From IMG/VR virus record IMGVR_UViG_3300022925_000218, positions 1 through 21,147 of that record: a stretch of DNA of 21,147 nucleotides, one strand, 5' to 3'. Each line of letters opens with the position of its first letter. The first letter of the stretch is position 1. This DNA is from a virus. The translations under genes were made by a program, and so were the position numbers. The notes beneath the pieces are model-generated. The model was not told where the DNA came from and made no database searches. It worked only from the letters and a program-made list of their open reading frames with translations. Shown piece by piece: positions 14,184 through 20,963 of the stretch.

Positions 14184-16226
14184 TCAGCTTACATCTTTAG
14201 TGTCAAGCCAATTATTACCTATTTTTGATTCTAATAATAATGGTACATTAAATTCTATACCCCATTTATTATTAACTAATATAGGCAGGTTTCTGTTTGT
14301 GGTTTCTATTGCACCTAATACTGCCTTTTCTTCATCAGGGTGCACATCAATCACAATACTGTCGTGTACTGTATTTACCACACAACTCTTCATAGTGTCA
14401 AGTAATTTATCAATATAAAGTAATGCCAATGGAACTATGTCGGCTGTCGCAAAAGACTGAACAGGATAGTTTTTTATCTGCGTAAAATTAGATACTCTTC
14501 CATGTTTATTTTTATATACATTAGGAAAAGAAAATTCTCTACCTGATGGTGTTTTTATAGTCTTATTAGTTACAGCTTCTTTAGCCAATCGGGAGTGCCA
14601 TAATGCAACCCCTTCGTACTTTTTTGTGAACTGTTCATAATATTTTGCTTCAGCAGACGTTCTCCCAAATCCTGTTGCTCCATAGAGGGGTGCAAAGGTA
14701 TGAGCTTTGGCTTCTTGCCTAGAAGTCTTCTGACCTGATTCCGTAATGACAGAAGCAGTGTATGCATGTACATCAAATCCATCTTCAATCTCCTTCATTG
14801 CTATTTTGTCTTGTGATAGGTAGGCAGCCGTTCTAAACTCTAGCTGTGCAAAGTCAGCTTCTAATATCTTACCACCTTCCCAACGTGATACAAATACTCT
14901 CTTAACAGGGAACGTTCCACCTCTTGGCATGTTCTGCATGTTAGGGTCTGCACCACTAAATCTACCTGTAGCTGTTCTGTGCTGTAGTAATCTCACATGT
15001 AACTTTCTATCTTTCTTTGTGTGTATCTTTATACCTTCAACAAAAGATGATAAGTAAGTTTCTACTGCACTCAATCTTCTAACTTTAGATAAGAAGTCTA
15101 CAGCATCTGTCATATTCTTAGCACGAGCTGCCCTCTCTAAAGTTTCTATATTTAATTTGGATGTAGAGAAACCATTAGCACTTGCCCACTTAGGACTAGG
15201 CGGTCTGAATCGTAAGCCTGCAACCTTATCTGTGTTTGTGAAAACGTAACCTTGACCATTACATGTTTTACATCTACTTGCTTTTGCATAAGGATTGCCA
15301 TCTACTTTCATTCTAAATATTTCTCCCTTACCCTCACAATCTTGGCATTGTTCTGCACGTGTTTTATATAAAACTTTTGTTCCTTGTATTATCAAGTTTC
15401 TAAAATCCACATCATCCATGTAAGGGTCTATTGAGTTTGCCCACTCTGTCTTATCTTTAATTTTCCTACCATAGATAACCCAAGATAATTGTTCAGGACT
15501 ATTCAAATTTATAGGAGTATCACCCATAAGATTAGCTGTATGAGCATGTAAGTCTGTATTTAATTGTCTTCTCTCATTCTCAAACTCTTTTTGCACTGCA
15601 TCTAATGCTTCCATGTTAACAGAAAAACCTCTTCTATATATACGTGCTAAACAACAAGCTACCTCATTTGTAAGTAACACTGTGTTTAACAGAGGTGAAT
15701 CACTACTACTATTTAATCTTACATATAATTTATCAGAGAGTTCCTTGGTAGCATGTAAGTCTGCACTCAGATAATCACTTAGCTCTTTATGGGGTATATC
15801 TCTAGTTGTATATCCCTCACTAAAGTATTTTTTTAGAGTACCTTCTTTTTGTGTAGCTAACTCATATCTTTCAGCACAGGCTTCAAGAGATAAAGGTTTC
15901 TTTTGACCACGTTGTAATACATACTCTCCTAACATAGTGTCAAAAACTGAACCATTGTACTTAAATCCTGATTCCCATAACCAAACTAAATCATAAGCTA
16001 TATTGTGTCCTATAAGTATAGTCGCATCATCTAATGCTTTTTGCACAATTTCATGCCCGTTTGGTGTAGGCTCTACTTCACTATGGTCAAAGGTAATTAT
16101 TGTTTCTTCATTATTAGCATTTAGCAAACCAACCATAACTAAAGAATTTGTTTCTTCAAAAGGGTCTAGGTGTAGCTTGCCATCTCTTTCTATTACAGTA
16201 TTTTCTACGTCTAATATTAATCTCAT
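14184..16226 (-). CDS. polA: family A DNA polymerase with 3'-5' exonuclease and DnaJ-like zinc finger
   Basis: This is the 680-residue replicative polymerase. The proofreading exonuclease shows Exo I D6/E8 (LDVEN), Exo II D79 (GHNIAYD) and Exo III Y152/D156 (YLSAD). The polymerase shows motif A D458 (EADFAQLEFR), motif B R503, K507, F511 and Y515 (RQEAKAHTFAPLYG), and motif C H621/D622 (VHDS). A DnaJ-type zinc finger with C294, C297, C319 and C322 (CQDCEGKG and CKTCNGQG) lies in the thumb region, near where T7 polymerase carries its thioredoxin-binding loop. This insertion marks HMO-2011-type marine phages. Motif C has Ser623 where Glu is common. The residue matching E. coli position 762 is Phe. 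The ATG shares ATGA with the GIY-YIG gene stop; AGGAG is five bases upstream. Confidence 0.97.
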   Translation of the reverse strand: MRLILDVENTVIERDGKLHLDPFEETNSLVMVGLLNANNEETIITFDHSEVEPTPNGHEIVQKALDDATILIGHNIAYDLVWLWESGFKYNGSVFDTMLGEYVLQRGQKKPLSLEACAERYELATQKEGTLKKYFSEGYTTRDIPHKELSDYLSADLHATKELSDKLYVRLNSSSDSPLLNTVLLTNEVACCLARIYRRGFSVNMEALDAVQKEFENERRQLNTDLHAHTANLMGDTPINLNSPEQLSWVIYGRKIKDKTEWANSIDPYMDDVDFRNLIIQGTKVLYKTRAEQCQDCEGKGEIFRMKVDGNPYAKASRCKTCNGQGYVFTNTDKVAGLRFRPPSPKWASANGFSTSKLNIETLERAARAKNMTDAVDFLSKVRRLSAVETYLSSFVEGIKIHTKKDRKLHVRLLQHRTATGRFSGADPNMQNMPRGGTFPVKRVFVSRWEGGKILEADFAQLEFRTAAYLSQDKIAMKEIEDGFDVHAYTASVITESGQKTSRQEAKAHTFAPLYGATGFGRTSAEAKYYEQFTKKYEGVALWHSRLAKEAVTNKTIKTPSGREFSFPNVYKNKHGRVSNFTQIKNYPVQSFATADIVPLALLYIDKLLDTMKSCVVNTVHDSIVIDVHPDEEKAVLGAIETTNRNLPILVNNKWGIEFNVPLLLESKIGNNWLDTKDVS

Positions 16227-16738
16227 TTTAACTCCTGTATTATTTCTTTTGTTTTTTCTACTGATATTTTAAACCATTCCCCTGCATACTCACTAGCTAA
16301 TTCTTTAGCTTTCTTATGAGCTTCCCCCTCTGCTTTTCTTCTATCTGTTACAGGTACAGATACTTCAACCTTATAGTCACGAAAAGGACTTGAAGTTTGA
16401 TAAGAATTACATCTGTCTTCGGTATCAACTGCCATGCCTATTTTTACCCAACCTTCCCAAGCAGGATTACTAATAGCATAAATGTATCCCTCTAAAACTC
16501 TATCTAACTTTTCAAAAGAAGAGAAAGCTGCATCATTGAAAGTTCTATAATTGCCTGCCTTATACAGAGGGTGCGATTGTGGTATATATTTTCCATTAAC
16601 ATACATTCTATTAGGATTAGAACTTTTATTATATTCAAAAGAACATTGTTTGCATTGTGTTCTATTTGTTTTCTTCCATGAAGAACTCCAATTATAATCT
16701 GTTAATTCTATATCACATGTATTACACTTTTTAATCAT
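16223..16738 (-). CDS. T5orf172-type GIY-YIG nuclease with N-terminal zinc finger
   Basis: In this 171-residue protein, C5, C8, C29 and C32 (CNTC and CKQC) form a probable zinc finger. Residues 83-160 match the T5orf172/MUG113 branch of GIY-YIG nucleases: GYIYAIS (Y85), WVKIGMAVDTEDR (K99, G101, R109), EGEAH (E137, H141) and GEWFKIS. Such proteins nick or cut DNA and are often free-standing, homing-like genes in phages, but here both ends are tied to neighbours by ATGA overlaps (helicase stop, polymerase start), which argues for an integrated gene rather than a recent intruder. It may take part in DNA processing or exclude competing phages; the target is unknown. Confidence 0.85.
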   Translation of the reverse strand: MIKKCNTCDIELTDYNWSSSWKKTNRTQCKQCSFEYNKSSNPNRMYVNGKYIPQSHPLYKAGNYRTFNDAAFSSFEKLDRVLEGYIYAISNPAWEGWVKIGMAVDTEDRCNSYQTSSPFRDYKVEVSVPVTDRRKAEGEAHKKAKELASEYAGEWFKISVEKTKEIIQELK

Positions 16739-17961
16739 ACTACATACCTCGCTGTTCTATACTCAAGATTACATTCTATACGACCATGCCAACCTGTCAA
16801 CTTATTTTTGACAACATTAATATGTCTTTGTGTATCTTCTTCATCACCATCTACAGTTGTAGTAGGATTCTTCGCTATCAAAAGCATGAGGTCAGCTTCA
16901 GCGGCTTTACCTGTTCTACTGCCTTCCATCATAGACTGATTAAGCTCTATCCTGCCCTCTGCATCTGCACTAAGTTGTGACATGTAAAACATAGCACACT
17001 CGTGCTGTTTAGCTATTTGTCTAGCATATACTGCATTAGCCTTGAGTGCTTCATCTGTCCTAGCAAATCCACCTGTAGTAGCAAACTTGTCTCCCATATC
17101 CAAGAGAACTACATCAGGCTTATAAGATTTACAAACACTTTCAACCCATGCCATATCACGACCTGTTGCATCCTTTATCTTGATTCTTTCCTTAACAGGT
17201 GCATATAAGTCTCTTGCACGACTAGGGTTCTTTCTAATATCTTGCATAGTCATGCCTGTGGCAGCCGTCAGGTATCTTGCACCAACCCTGTGAGCAGATT
17301 CTTCGTTACATAAGATTATACAATTAGCACCTTGATGTGCAAACCCTTGTGGACTAGCAATTAAACTAGCATGAAAAGATGTCTTACCTGTGTTAGGTCT
17401 AGCACCTACCTCAATCAAGTGACCTGCATTTATACCTTCTATAACTTTGGTAAGAGTTGGTATGTTAAAACTCCAACGTGCTTCCAAATCATTTTTAGCT
17501 AGAAGTGTATCTAAATCAATATCATCCCACTCAATATTAAGATTTGGTGTAAAGTCATCCCCATACTTCTCTAATAAACTTCTCAAGGGTTCAAGACTAC
17601 TCTTGTCTCCATTAACATAATCAAAACCTAAATTAGCTATGTCTTCTCCAATAACTTGTTGAAACAACTTAGACAACACTTCTTGTGCTATGTCTACTCC
17701 CATTGCCTGTTCTTTCTTTATACGATTAAACAGACTGTTATAGACAGCCTTTTGTGCTGTTGTAAATGTGGGGTTAGAAGTCATAAACAAAGCCTCTATC
17801 TCATCAGGTGTAACAGACCTATTGTATCTCTCTATAGCCTTATCTATTGACTGTTTAATTTTTCTTACATCTTTGCTAAACAATCTGTCAGGACATTTAG
17901 CTCCTCTATGTTCATCATAGAACTCTTTATCCATTAAACTTCTTATTAATGATAACTCCAT
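16735..17961 (-). CDS. DnaB/T7 gp4-type replicative DNA helicase
   Basis: The 408-residue protein has a RecA-like core: Walker A GARPNTGKTS (G186-T194), Walker B DVVLLDMGD (D288), a MSQL motif (327-330) and the terminal block NVVKNKLTGWHGRIE, typical of SF4 ring helicases. The N-terminal 150 residues are helical and lack zinc-binding cysteines and Toprim residues, so primase is a separate gene (18102-18839), unlike the fused T7 gp4. It should unwind duplex DNA at the fork as a hexamer. The ATG abuts the stop of the zinc-ribbon gene, with AGGAG seven bases upstream; its TGA overlaps the GIY-YIG gene ATG. Confidence 0.95.
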   Translation of the reverse strand: MELSLIRSLMDKEFYDEHRGAKCPDRLFSKDVRKIKQSIDKAIERYNRSVTPDEIEALFMTSNPTFTTAQKAVYNSLFNRIKKEQAMGVDIAQEVLSKLFQQVIGEDIANLGFDYVNGDKSSLEPLRSLLEKYGDDFTPNLNIEWDDIDLDTLLAKNDLEARWSFNIPTLTKVIEGINAGHLIEVGARPNTGKTSFHASLIASPQGFAHQGANCIILCNEESAHRVGARYLTAATGMTMQDIRKNPSRARDLYAPVKERIKIKDATGRDMAWVESVCKSYKPDVVLLDMGDKFATTGGFARTDEALKANAVYARQIAKQHECAMFYMSQLSADAEGRIELNQSMMEGSRTGKAAEADLMLLIAKNPTTTVDGDEEDTQRHINVVKNKLTGWHGRIECNLEYRTARYVV

Positions 17962-17973
17962 TTATTTTCTCCT
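17959..17973 (-). promoter_or_regulatory. stop/Shine-Dalgarno/start junction cassette, copy 3
   Basis: AGGAGAAAATAAATG on the - strand ends the zinc-ribbon gene (Arg-Arg-Lys-stop) and supplies the Shine-Dalgarno and ATG of the helicase gene. It is identical to the copies at 3337-3351 and 11710-11724. Confidence 0.75.
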
Positions 17974-18114
17974 TAATTTATAGGGTTTTAAAAATTTAGT
18001 TTTACAAGACCTGCAAAACCTTCCGTTCTTTCCTAGCCTTTTCATGTCCTTTTCATAACAGTTAGGACACATATCATCGTCAGATTTTTTGTTATCCCAT
18101 TTTATATAAGGCAT
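17962..18114 (-). CDS. 50-residue zinc-ribbon protein between primase and helicase
   Basis: The frame runs from ATG 18114 to TAA 17962, overlaps the primase gene by 13 bases and abuts the helicase ATG. The protein begins MPYIKWDNKKSDDD and has two Cys pairs, C16/C19 (CPNC) and C34/C37 (CRSC), set 15 residues apart as in zinc ribbons. A Lys/Arg-rich tail ends KLRRK. The paired Cys motifs and the exact fit between two replication genes support it as real despite its size. It may bind DNA or bridge primase and helicase, replacing the zinc-binding linkage of a fused gp4-type enzyme; this is speculation. No family is recognised. Confidence 0.75.
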   Translation of the reverse strand: MPYIKWDNKKSDDDMCPNCYEKDMKRLGKNGRFCRSCKTKFLKPYKLRRK

Positions 18115-18839
18115 CGCAATTTATCCATATCTTCTTCATTCTTATATTTTAAATCATCTTTCAGTTTTACAACTTTTATATTGTTTACATATCCTCTTAG
18201 TTCTTTGGCGAAGGATAATGTCTTGGGTAAAGCATCAGGGTCTAATGCTATTATTGCTGTTGAGAATTGTGCAAGATAATTCTTATGCGAATCAGAAAGT
18301 GATGTACCCAACACAGCTACCCCAACTAATACATCATTACCTATTATTGTCGCACTCACACAATCCTCAACAACTACTGCGACCTTACCACAACCAAAGG
18401 TGTAAGGCAAGGTGCTTTTTCCATAACGTTTCCATTTAGGTAGTTTATTTTTTAAAGACCTACCTGTAGCATCTACAATCTCATCATTATGTTTAACTAC
18501 AAACACAACTCTATCTTCTTTTACATCATACATTAAATGTTTATTATCTATACCATAATAATTTTCACCTGTATAAGGAATGATATAGTCAGGTAGTCTA
18601 AAACTTTCTTCAGCAAATTCCTTGACTCCACCAAAGCTAGTTCGTATGTCATCTACAGATAAATGAATACGTGTACCACCCTTTATGTTGCAAGAAGCCT
18701 TATAACAATTCCACACAAGACTACCCATATTATTTGTAACAGTAAAAGTATTATACCCACCACAATTAGGACAGTTAGTTCTTTTTGTAACACCATTGCT
18801 AATGTTCATATCATTTACAATGTTATATATATTACTCAT
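18102..18839 (-). CDS. stand-alone DNA primase with zinc-binding and Toprim domains
   Basis: The 245-residue protein has an N-terminal zinc-binding domain with C23, C26, C45 and C50 (CPNC, then CYKASC), as in T7 gp4 primase. The Toprim catalytic domain has E158 (VVVEDCVSA) and the DxD pair D200/D202 (IIALDPDA). It should make short RNA primers for the lagging strand. Unlike T7, helicase is encoded separately downstream, with a small zinc-ribbon gene between them. The ATG lies three bases after the integrase stop and has no strong Shine-Dalgarno, so translational coupling is likely. A TATAAT-like string just before the ATG is too close to serve as a normal promoter. Confidence 0.92.
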   Translation of the reverse strand: MSNIYNIVNDMNISNGVTKRTNCPNCGGYNTFTVTNNMGSLVWNCYKASCNIKGGTRIHLSVDDIRTSFGGVKEFAEESFRLPDYIIPYTGENYYGIDNKHLMYDVKEDRVVFVVKHNDEIVDATGRSLKNKLPKWKRYGKSTLPYTFGCGKVAVVVEDCVSATIIGNDVLVGVAVLGTSLSDSHKNYLAQFSTAIIALDPDALPKTLSFAKELRGYVNNIKVVKLKDDLKYKNEEDMDKLRCLI

Positions 18840-18842
18840 GTA

Positions 18843-19760
18843 TTATACACTTTCTTTGTCGGCATTTGTTATGCTTGTATCATGCTTTTTTCGTTCTGTC
18901 AATGCAAAATTTGCACTAATTAAAGTATTTTTCATGTAAGGTTTAACACTATTAGGGTTAGAGTGCCCTGTTACTGACATAATTTGCCCTATTCCTACAC
19001 CTGCATCCACCATTTCTGTCGTACCTGTCCTTCTTAGGTCAGACAGTCGCAACTCGTCAGATAAACCTGCCTGTTGCATTAGTTTCCTAGCAAATACAGG
19101 CAGTTTATGTAGAGAATAAGGTCTGTATTCACCCTTTATAGCTTTTGGTCTTGGTGCAACATACTTTTGGAAGCCAAAGTCTTGCTCTTGTTGCCTTAAC
19201 ATATCAAATAAGTCATCATCAATAGGTAAATATACATCTGCTTTACGTTTTGATTGCTCTATGTGTACTGTTTGCTTATCGAAGTCTATTGCAGACCATT
19301 CTAGTAACCTCATATCTCCTAACCTTTGACACCAAGCATATGCCATGTGACCAATGATACCTAAATTACGGGTGTTAAAATCGCTGTATGCAGTATCTAA
19401 AAACTTTTGGACATCTTCTCTAGCCCAAACTACCTTTCGCCTCTCAGAGACCCTCTTACGTATACTAGCGAAAGGATTAACATTACATAGCTCCTCTCTG
19501 ATACCGTGATTAAAGACAACTCGTGTGACTGACATAACATGATTAGCCATCGGTACACCTTTCTCACACCAAATGTTATATGCAGTTTTTGCATAACGTG
19601 TGGATAACTTAGTGTAGTCGTGTTTAGATAATGTCTTCTCTTCTATTTTTGTATCAAGCATTACCCCAAGAAAATATTGATATTGTTTCTTAGTTTCTTC
19701 TCGTAAGTTCTTGAAATCAAAGGATAAATAATAATCATTGACTAAGTTTTTTAACTGCAT
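18843..19760 (-). CDS. int: tyrosine recombinase / phage integrase
   Basis: The protein has 305 residues from ATG 19760, which has AGGA eight bases upstream; a TTG ten codons further up (19790) is a weaker start. The N-terminal part is a SAM-like, core-binding helical domain (to about residue 105). In numbering from the TTG frame, the catalytic set is R156 (CQRLGDMR), K181 or K183 (EQSKRKADVYLP), R253 (LSDLRRT), H276 (TGHSN) and Y285 (KPYMK). Box II carries Ser250 where His is usual; substitution there is tolerated in many active relatives. It probably integrates the phage into, and excises it from, the host chromosome. It sits within the replication operon between early genes and primase. 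No attachment site or tRNA-like core is visible nearby, and no repressor is seen. Confidence 0.95.
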   Translation of the reverse strand: MQLKNLVNDYYLSFDFKNLREETKKQYQYFLGVMLDTKIEEKTLSKHDYTKLSTRYAKTAYNIWCEKGVPMANHVMSVTRVVFNHGIREELCNVNPFASIRKRVSERRKVVWAREDVQKFLDTAYSDFNTRNLGIIGHMAYAWCQRLGDMRLLEWSAIDFDKQTVHIEQSKRKADVYLPIDDDLFDMLRQQEQDFGFQKYVAPRPKAIKGEYRPYSLHKLPVFARKLMQQAGLSDELRLSDLRRTGTTEMVDAGVGIGQIMSVTGHSNPNSVKPYMKNTLISANFALTERKKHDTSITNADKESV

Positions 19761-20076
19761 CTTGTCTTTCCTTTTTGTTTTGTTCGGCAAATCTATTTAG
19801 AAATCTTGTAACAAAATCTTCTATACCATTACTATGATAATGTTTCTCATAAGCACGTTGTCTTCTTGCCCATCTGCCTGTAGTCCAATAATAAACATAT
19901 TCTTTTGCTTCATCATTAGTAATCCAAAGCATAGAGGCAGGAATATTTACCATGTAATCTATTTTATTATCTTGTAAATATTTTTCAACAAATTCTAGAG
20001 TTTCATTAGTATCTTTTCTAAAAATTGCCTCACCTTTTGAATTGTGCCTAACAAATTTCCAATTATGTTTGCTCAT
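19735..20076 (-). CDS. hypothetical early protein, 113 residues
   Basis: The start ATG 20076 has AGGAG seven bases upstream; a longer in-frame extension to 20163 begins inside the upstream gene and lacks such a site. The protein begins MSKHNWKFVRHNSKGEAIFR, contains YVYYWTTGRWARRQRAYEKH (very basic and aromatic), and ends in a charged helix (FAEQNKKERQDAVKK). It overlaps the integrase start by 26 bases. No known motif is seen. The basic middle could bind nucleic acid, and its place just upstream of the integrase might make it an accessory factor, but neither can be shown from sequence. Confidence 0.7.
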   Translation of the reverse strand: MSKHNWKFVRHNSKGEAIFRKDTNETLEFVEKYLQDNKIDYMVNIPASMLWITNDEAKEYVYYWTTGRWARRQRAYEKHYHSNGIEDFVTRFLNRFAEQNKKERQDAVKKLSQ

Positions 20077-20077
20077 T

Positions 20078-20350
20078 TTATTTCTCCTTACTTTTATTGA
20101 GCAATGCAAGTGATGCAAGTTCAATACGTTTATTATATTGTAATTGATAACCTGTTCCTGCACCTAATGATTGCTTATCTATTAAGTGTTTGTGGTAATG
20201 ATTAACACTATCCCATTTCTCCTTTAGTTCCCTACATATCTCATCATACTCTATGTCCTCAATGATAGGTTCATTCATAACATAATATAAATATGAGTGC
20301 ATAAGATAGTAAGGAACTAACATATTAGTATTTGTTCTCCATATCTGCAT
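20078..20350 (-). CDS. orphan NAD+-DNA-ligase domain Ia-like small protein
   Basis: The protein is 90 residues from ATG 20350, with 81 if Met10 is used; neither has a strong Shine-Dalgarno. The segment YYLMHSYLYYVMNEPIIEDI, followed by EYDEICRELKEKW, resembles the N-terminal Ia domain of NAD+-dependent DNA ligase LigA (Y-x-Y-Y, then D-x-EYD-x-L-x-x-EL), which binds the nicotinamide part of NAD+. The nucleotidyltransferase lysine motif and all later domains are absent. A continuation HKHLIDKQSLGAGTGYQLQY is shared with small marine phage proteins that I recall. It may bind NAD+ or merely resemble it. It starts three bases after the 26-residue peptide stop. Confidence 0.7.
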   Translation of the reverse strand: MQIWRTNTNMLVPYYLMHSYLYYVMNEPIIEDIEYDEICRELKEKWDSVNHYHKHLIDKQSLGAGTGYQLQYNKRIELASLALLNKSKEK

Positions 20351-20353
20351 TAT

Positions 20354-20434
20354 TTATATAACAAACTTAGTTGATATAACATATGCTAAATACATAAGTG
20401 ACAAAGCGAATGTCGTATAAAATACTTGTACCAT
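20354..20434 (-). CDS. 26-residue hydrophobic peptide (putative membrane microprotein)
   Basis: The tiny frame runs from ATG 20434 to TAA 20354. It has a full AGGAG six bases before the ATG and begins one base after the stop of the gene upstream; the next gene starts three bases after its own stop. The peptide begins MVQVFYTTFALSLMYLAYV, and nearly the whole length could span a membrane, with one Lys near the C-terminus. Without it there would be an 85-base gap, unusual for this genome. It could be a membrane-active early peptide; no function can be assigned, and chance remains possible at this size. Confidence 0.55.
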   Translation of the reverse strand: MVQVFYTTFALSLMYLAYVISTKFVI

Positions 20435-20435
20435 A

Positions 20436-20963
20436 TCATTCTCCTTTCTTTTTATTTGTGTCAATATAAATTCTCATATGAGATGATTCATGTAAGCCTT
20501 GACCCCAATATGTAGCACCTGTACCTCTCAATTCAGGTTTAATATGCTGTCCTCTTACTCTCATCTTGTATGAGTCCTTGTTAAGATACTTCTTCATAGT
20601 GTCAACAAACTCCTGACCATCTGTGTCGTTAGGTATCTCGCTGAATACATAGTTGCAACCTTTTCTAGATTGGCTTCTCATAACTGCTTCATATGTTTGT
20701 TTATCAACCATGTTCATGGCTTTCTCTTTCCACATGTCACGTTCCCTTGCTAATTTGGATATCACATCAACAGTTAATTGATTAGTTAATTTACGTTCTT
20801 GATGTCTAAATGCTCTAACTAAATGTATTACATCCATATCTGCAATACGTATTGGTTCATCATGGTTTGTAGAGTGATGCTCTACTTCATCTAACTCGTA
20901 CATATCAGCAGGTAGCTTATCATCTACTGCTTCTAATATTTTAACTAACTGTTTTACTTTCAT
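20436..20963 (-). CDS. conserved early phage protein, 175 residues, unknown function
   Basis: ATG 20963 is used because AGGAG lies seven bases upstream and the ATG shares ATGA with the upstream stop; an in-frame ATG seven codons further up (20984) lacks this. The protein begins MKVKQLVKILEAVDDKLPAD, has a central charged helix (NQLTVDVISKLARERDMWKE) and a C-terminal block with strand-like segments (GATYWGQGLHESSHMRIYID). No catalytic motif is recognised. I recall unnamed relatives of the C-terminal block in marine phages. Its position near the promoter-proximal end of the - strand operon suggests an early role, such as host takeover. Confidence 0.72.
   Translation of the reverse strand: MKVKQLVKILEAVDDKLPADMYELDEVEHHSTNHDEPIRIADMDVIHLVRAFRHQERKLTNQLTVDVISKLARERDMWKEKAMNMVDKQTYEAVMRSQSRKGCNYVFSEIPNDTDGQEFVDTMKKYLNKDSYKMRVRGQHIKPELRGTGATYWGQGLHESSHMRIYIDTNKKKGE

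Noticed and set aside
16003-16272. 89-codon + strand frame with a hydrophobic end opposite polymerase
   Set aside because: It is antisense to the exonuclease domain of the polymerase; the Leu/Phe run is the complement of Lys/Asn-rich codons, and no initiation signal is present.
18842-18870. TATAAT string on the - strand just before the primase ATG, as a promoter
   Set aside because: It lies only a few bases before the ATG, has no -35 box at 17 bases, and is formed by the last integrase codons and stop.
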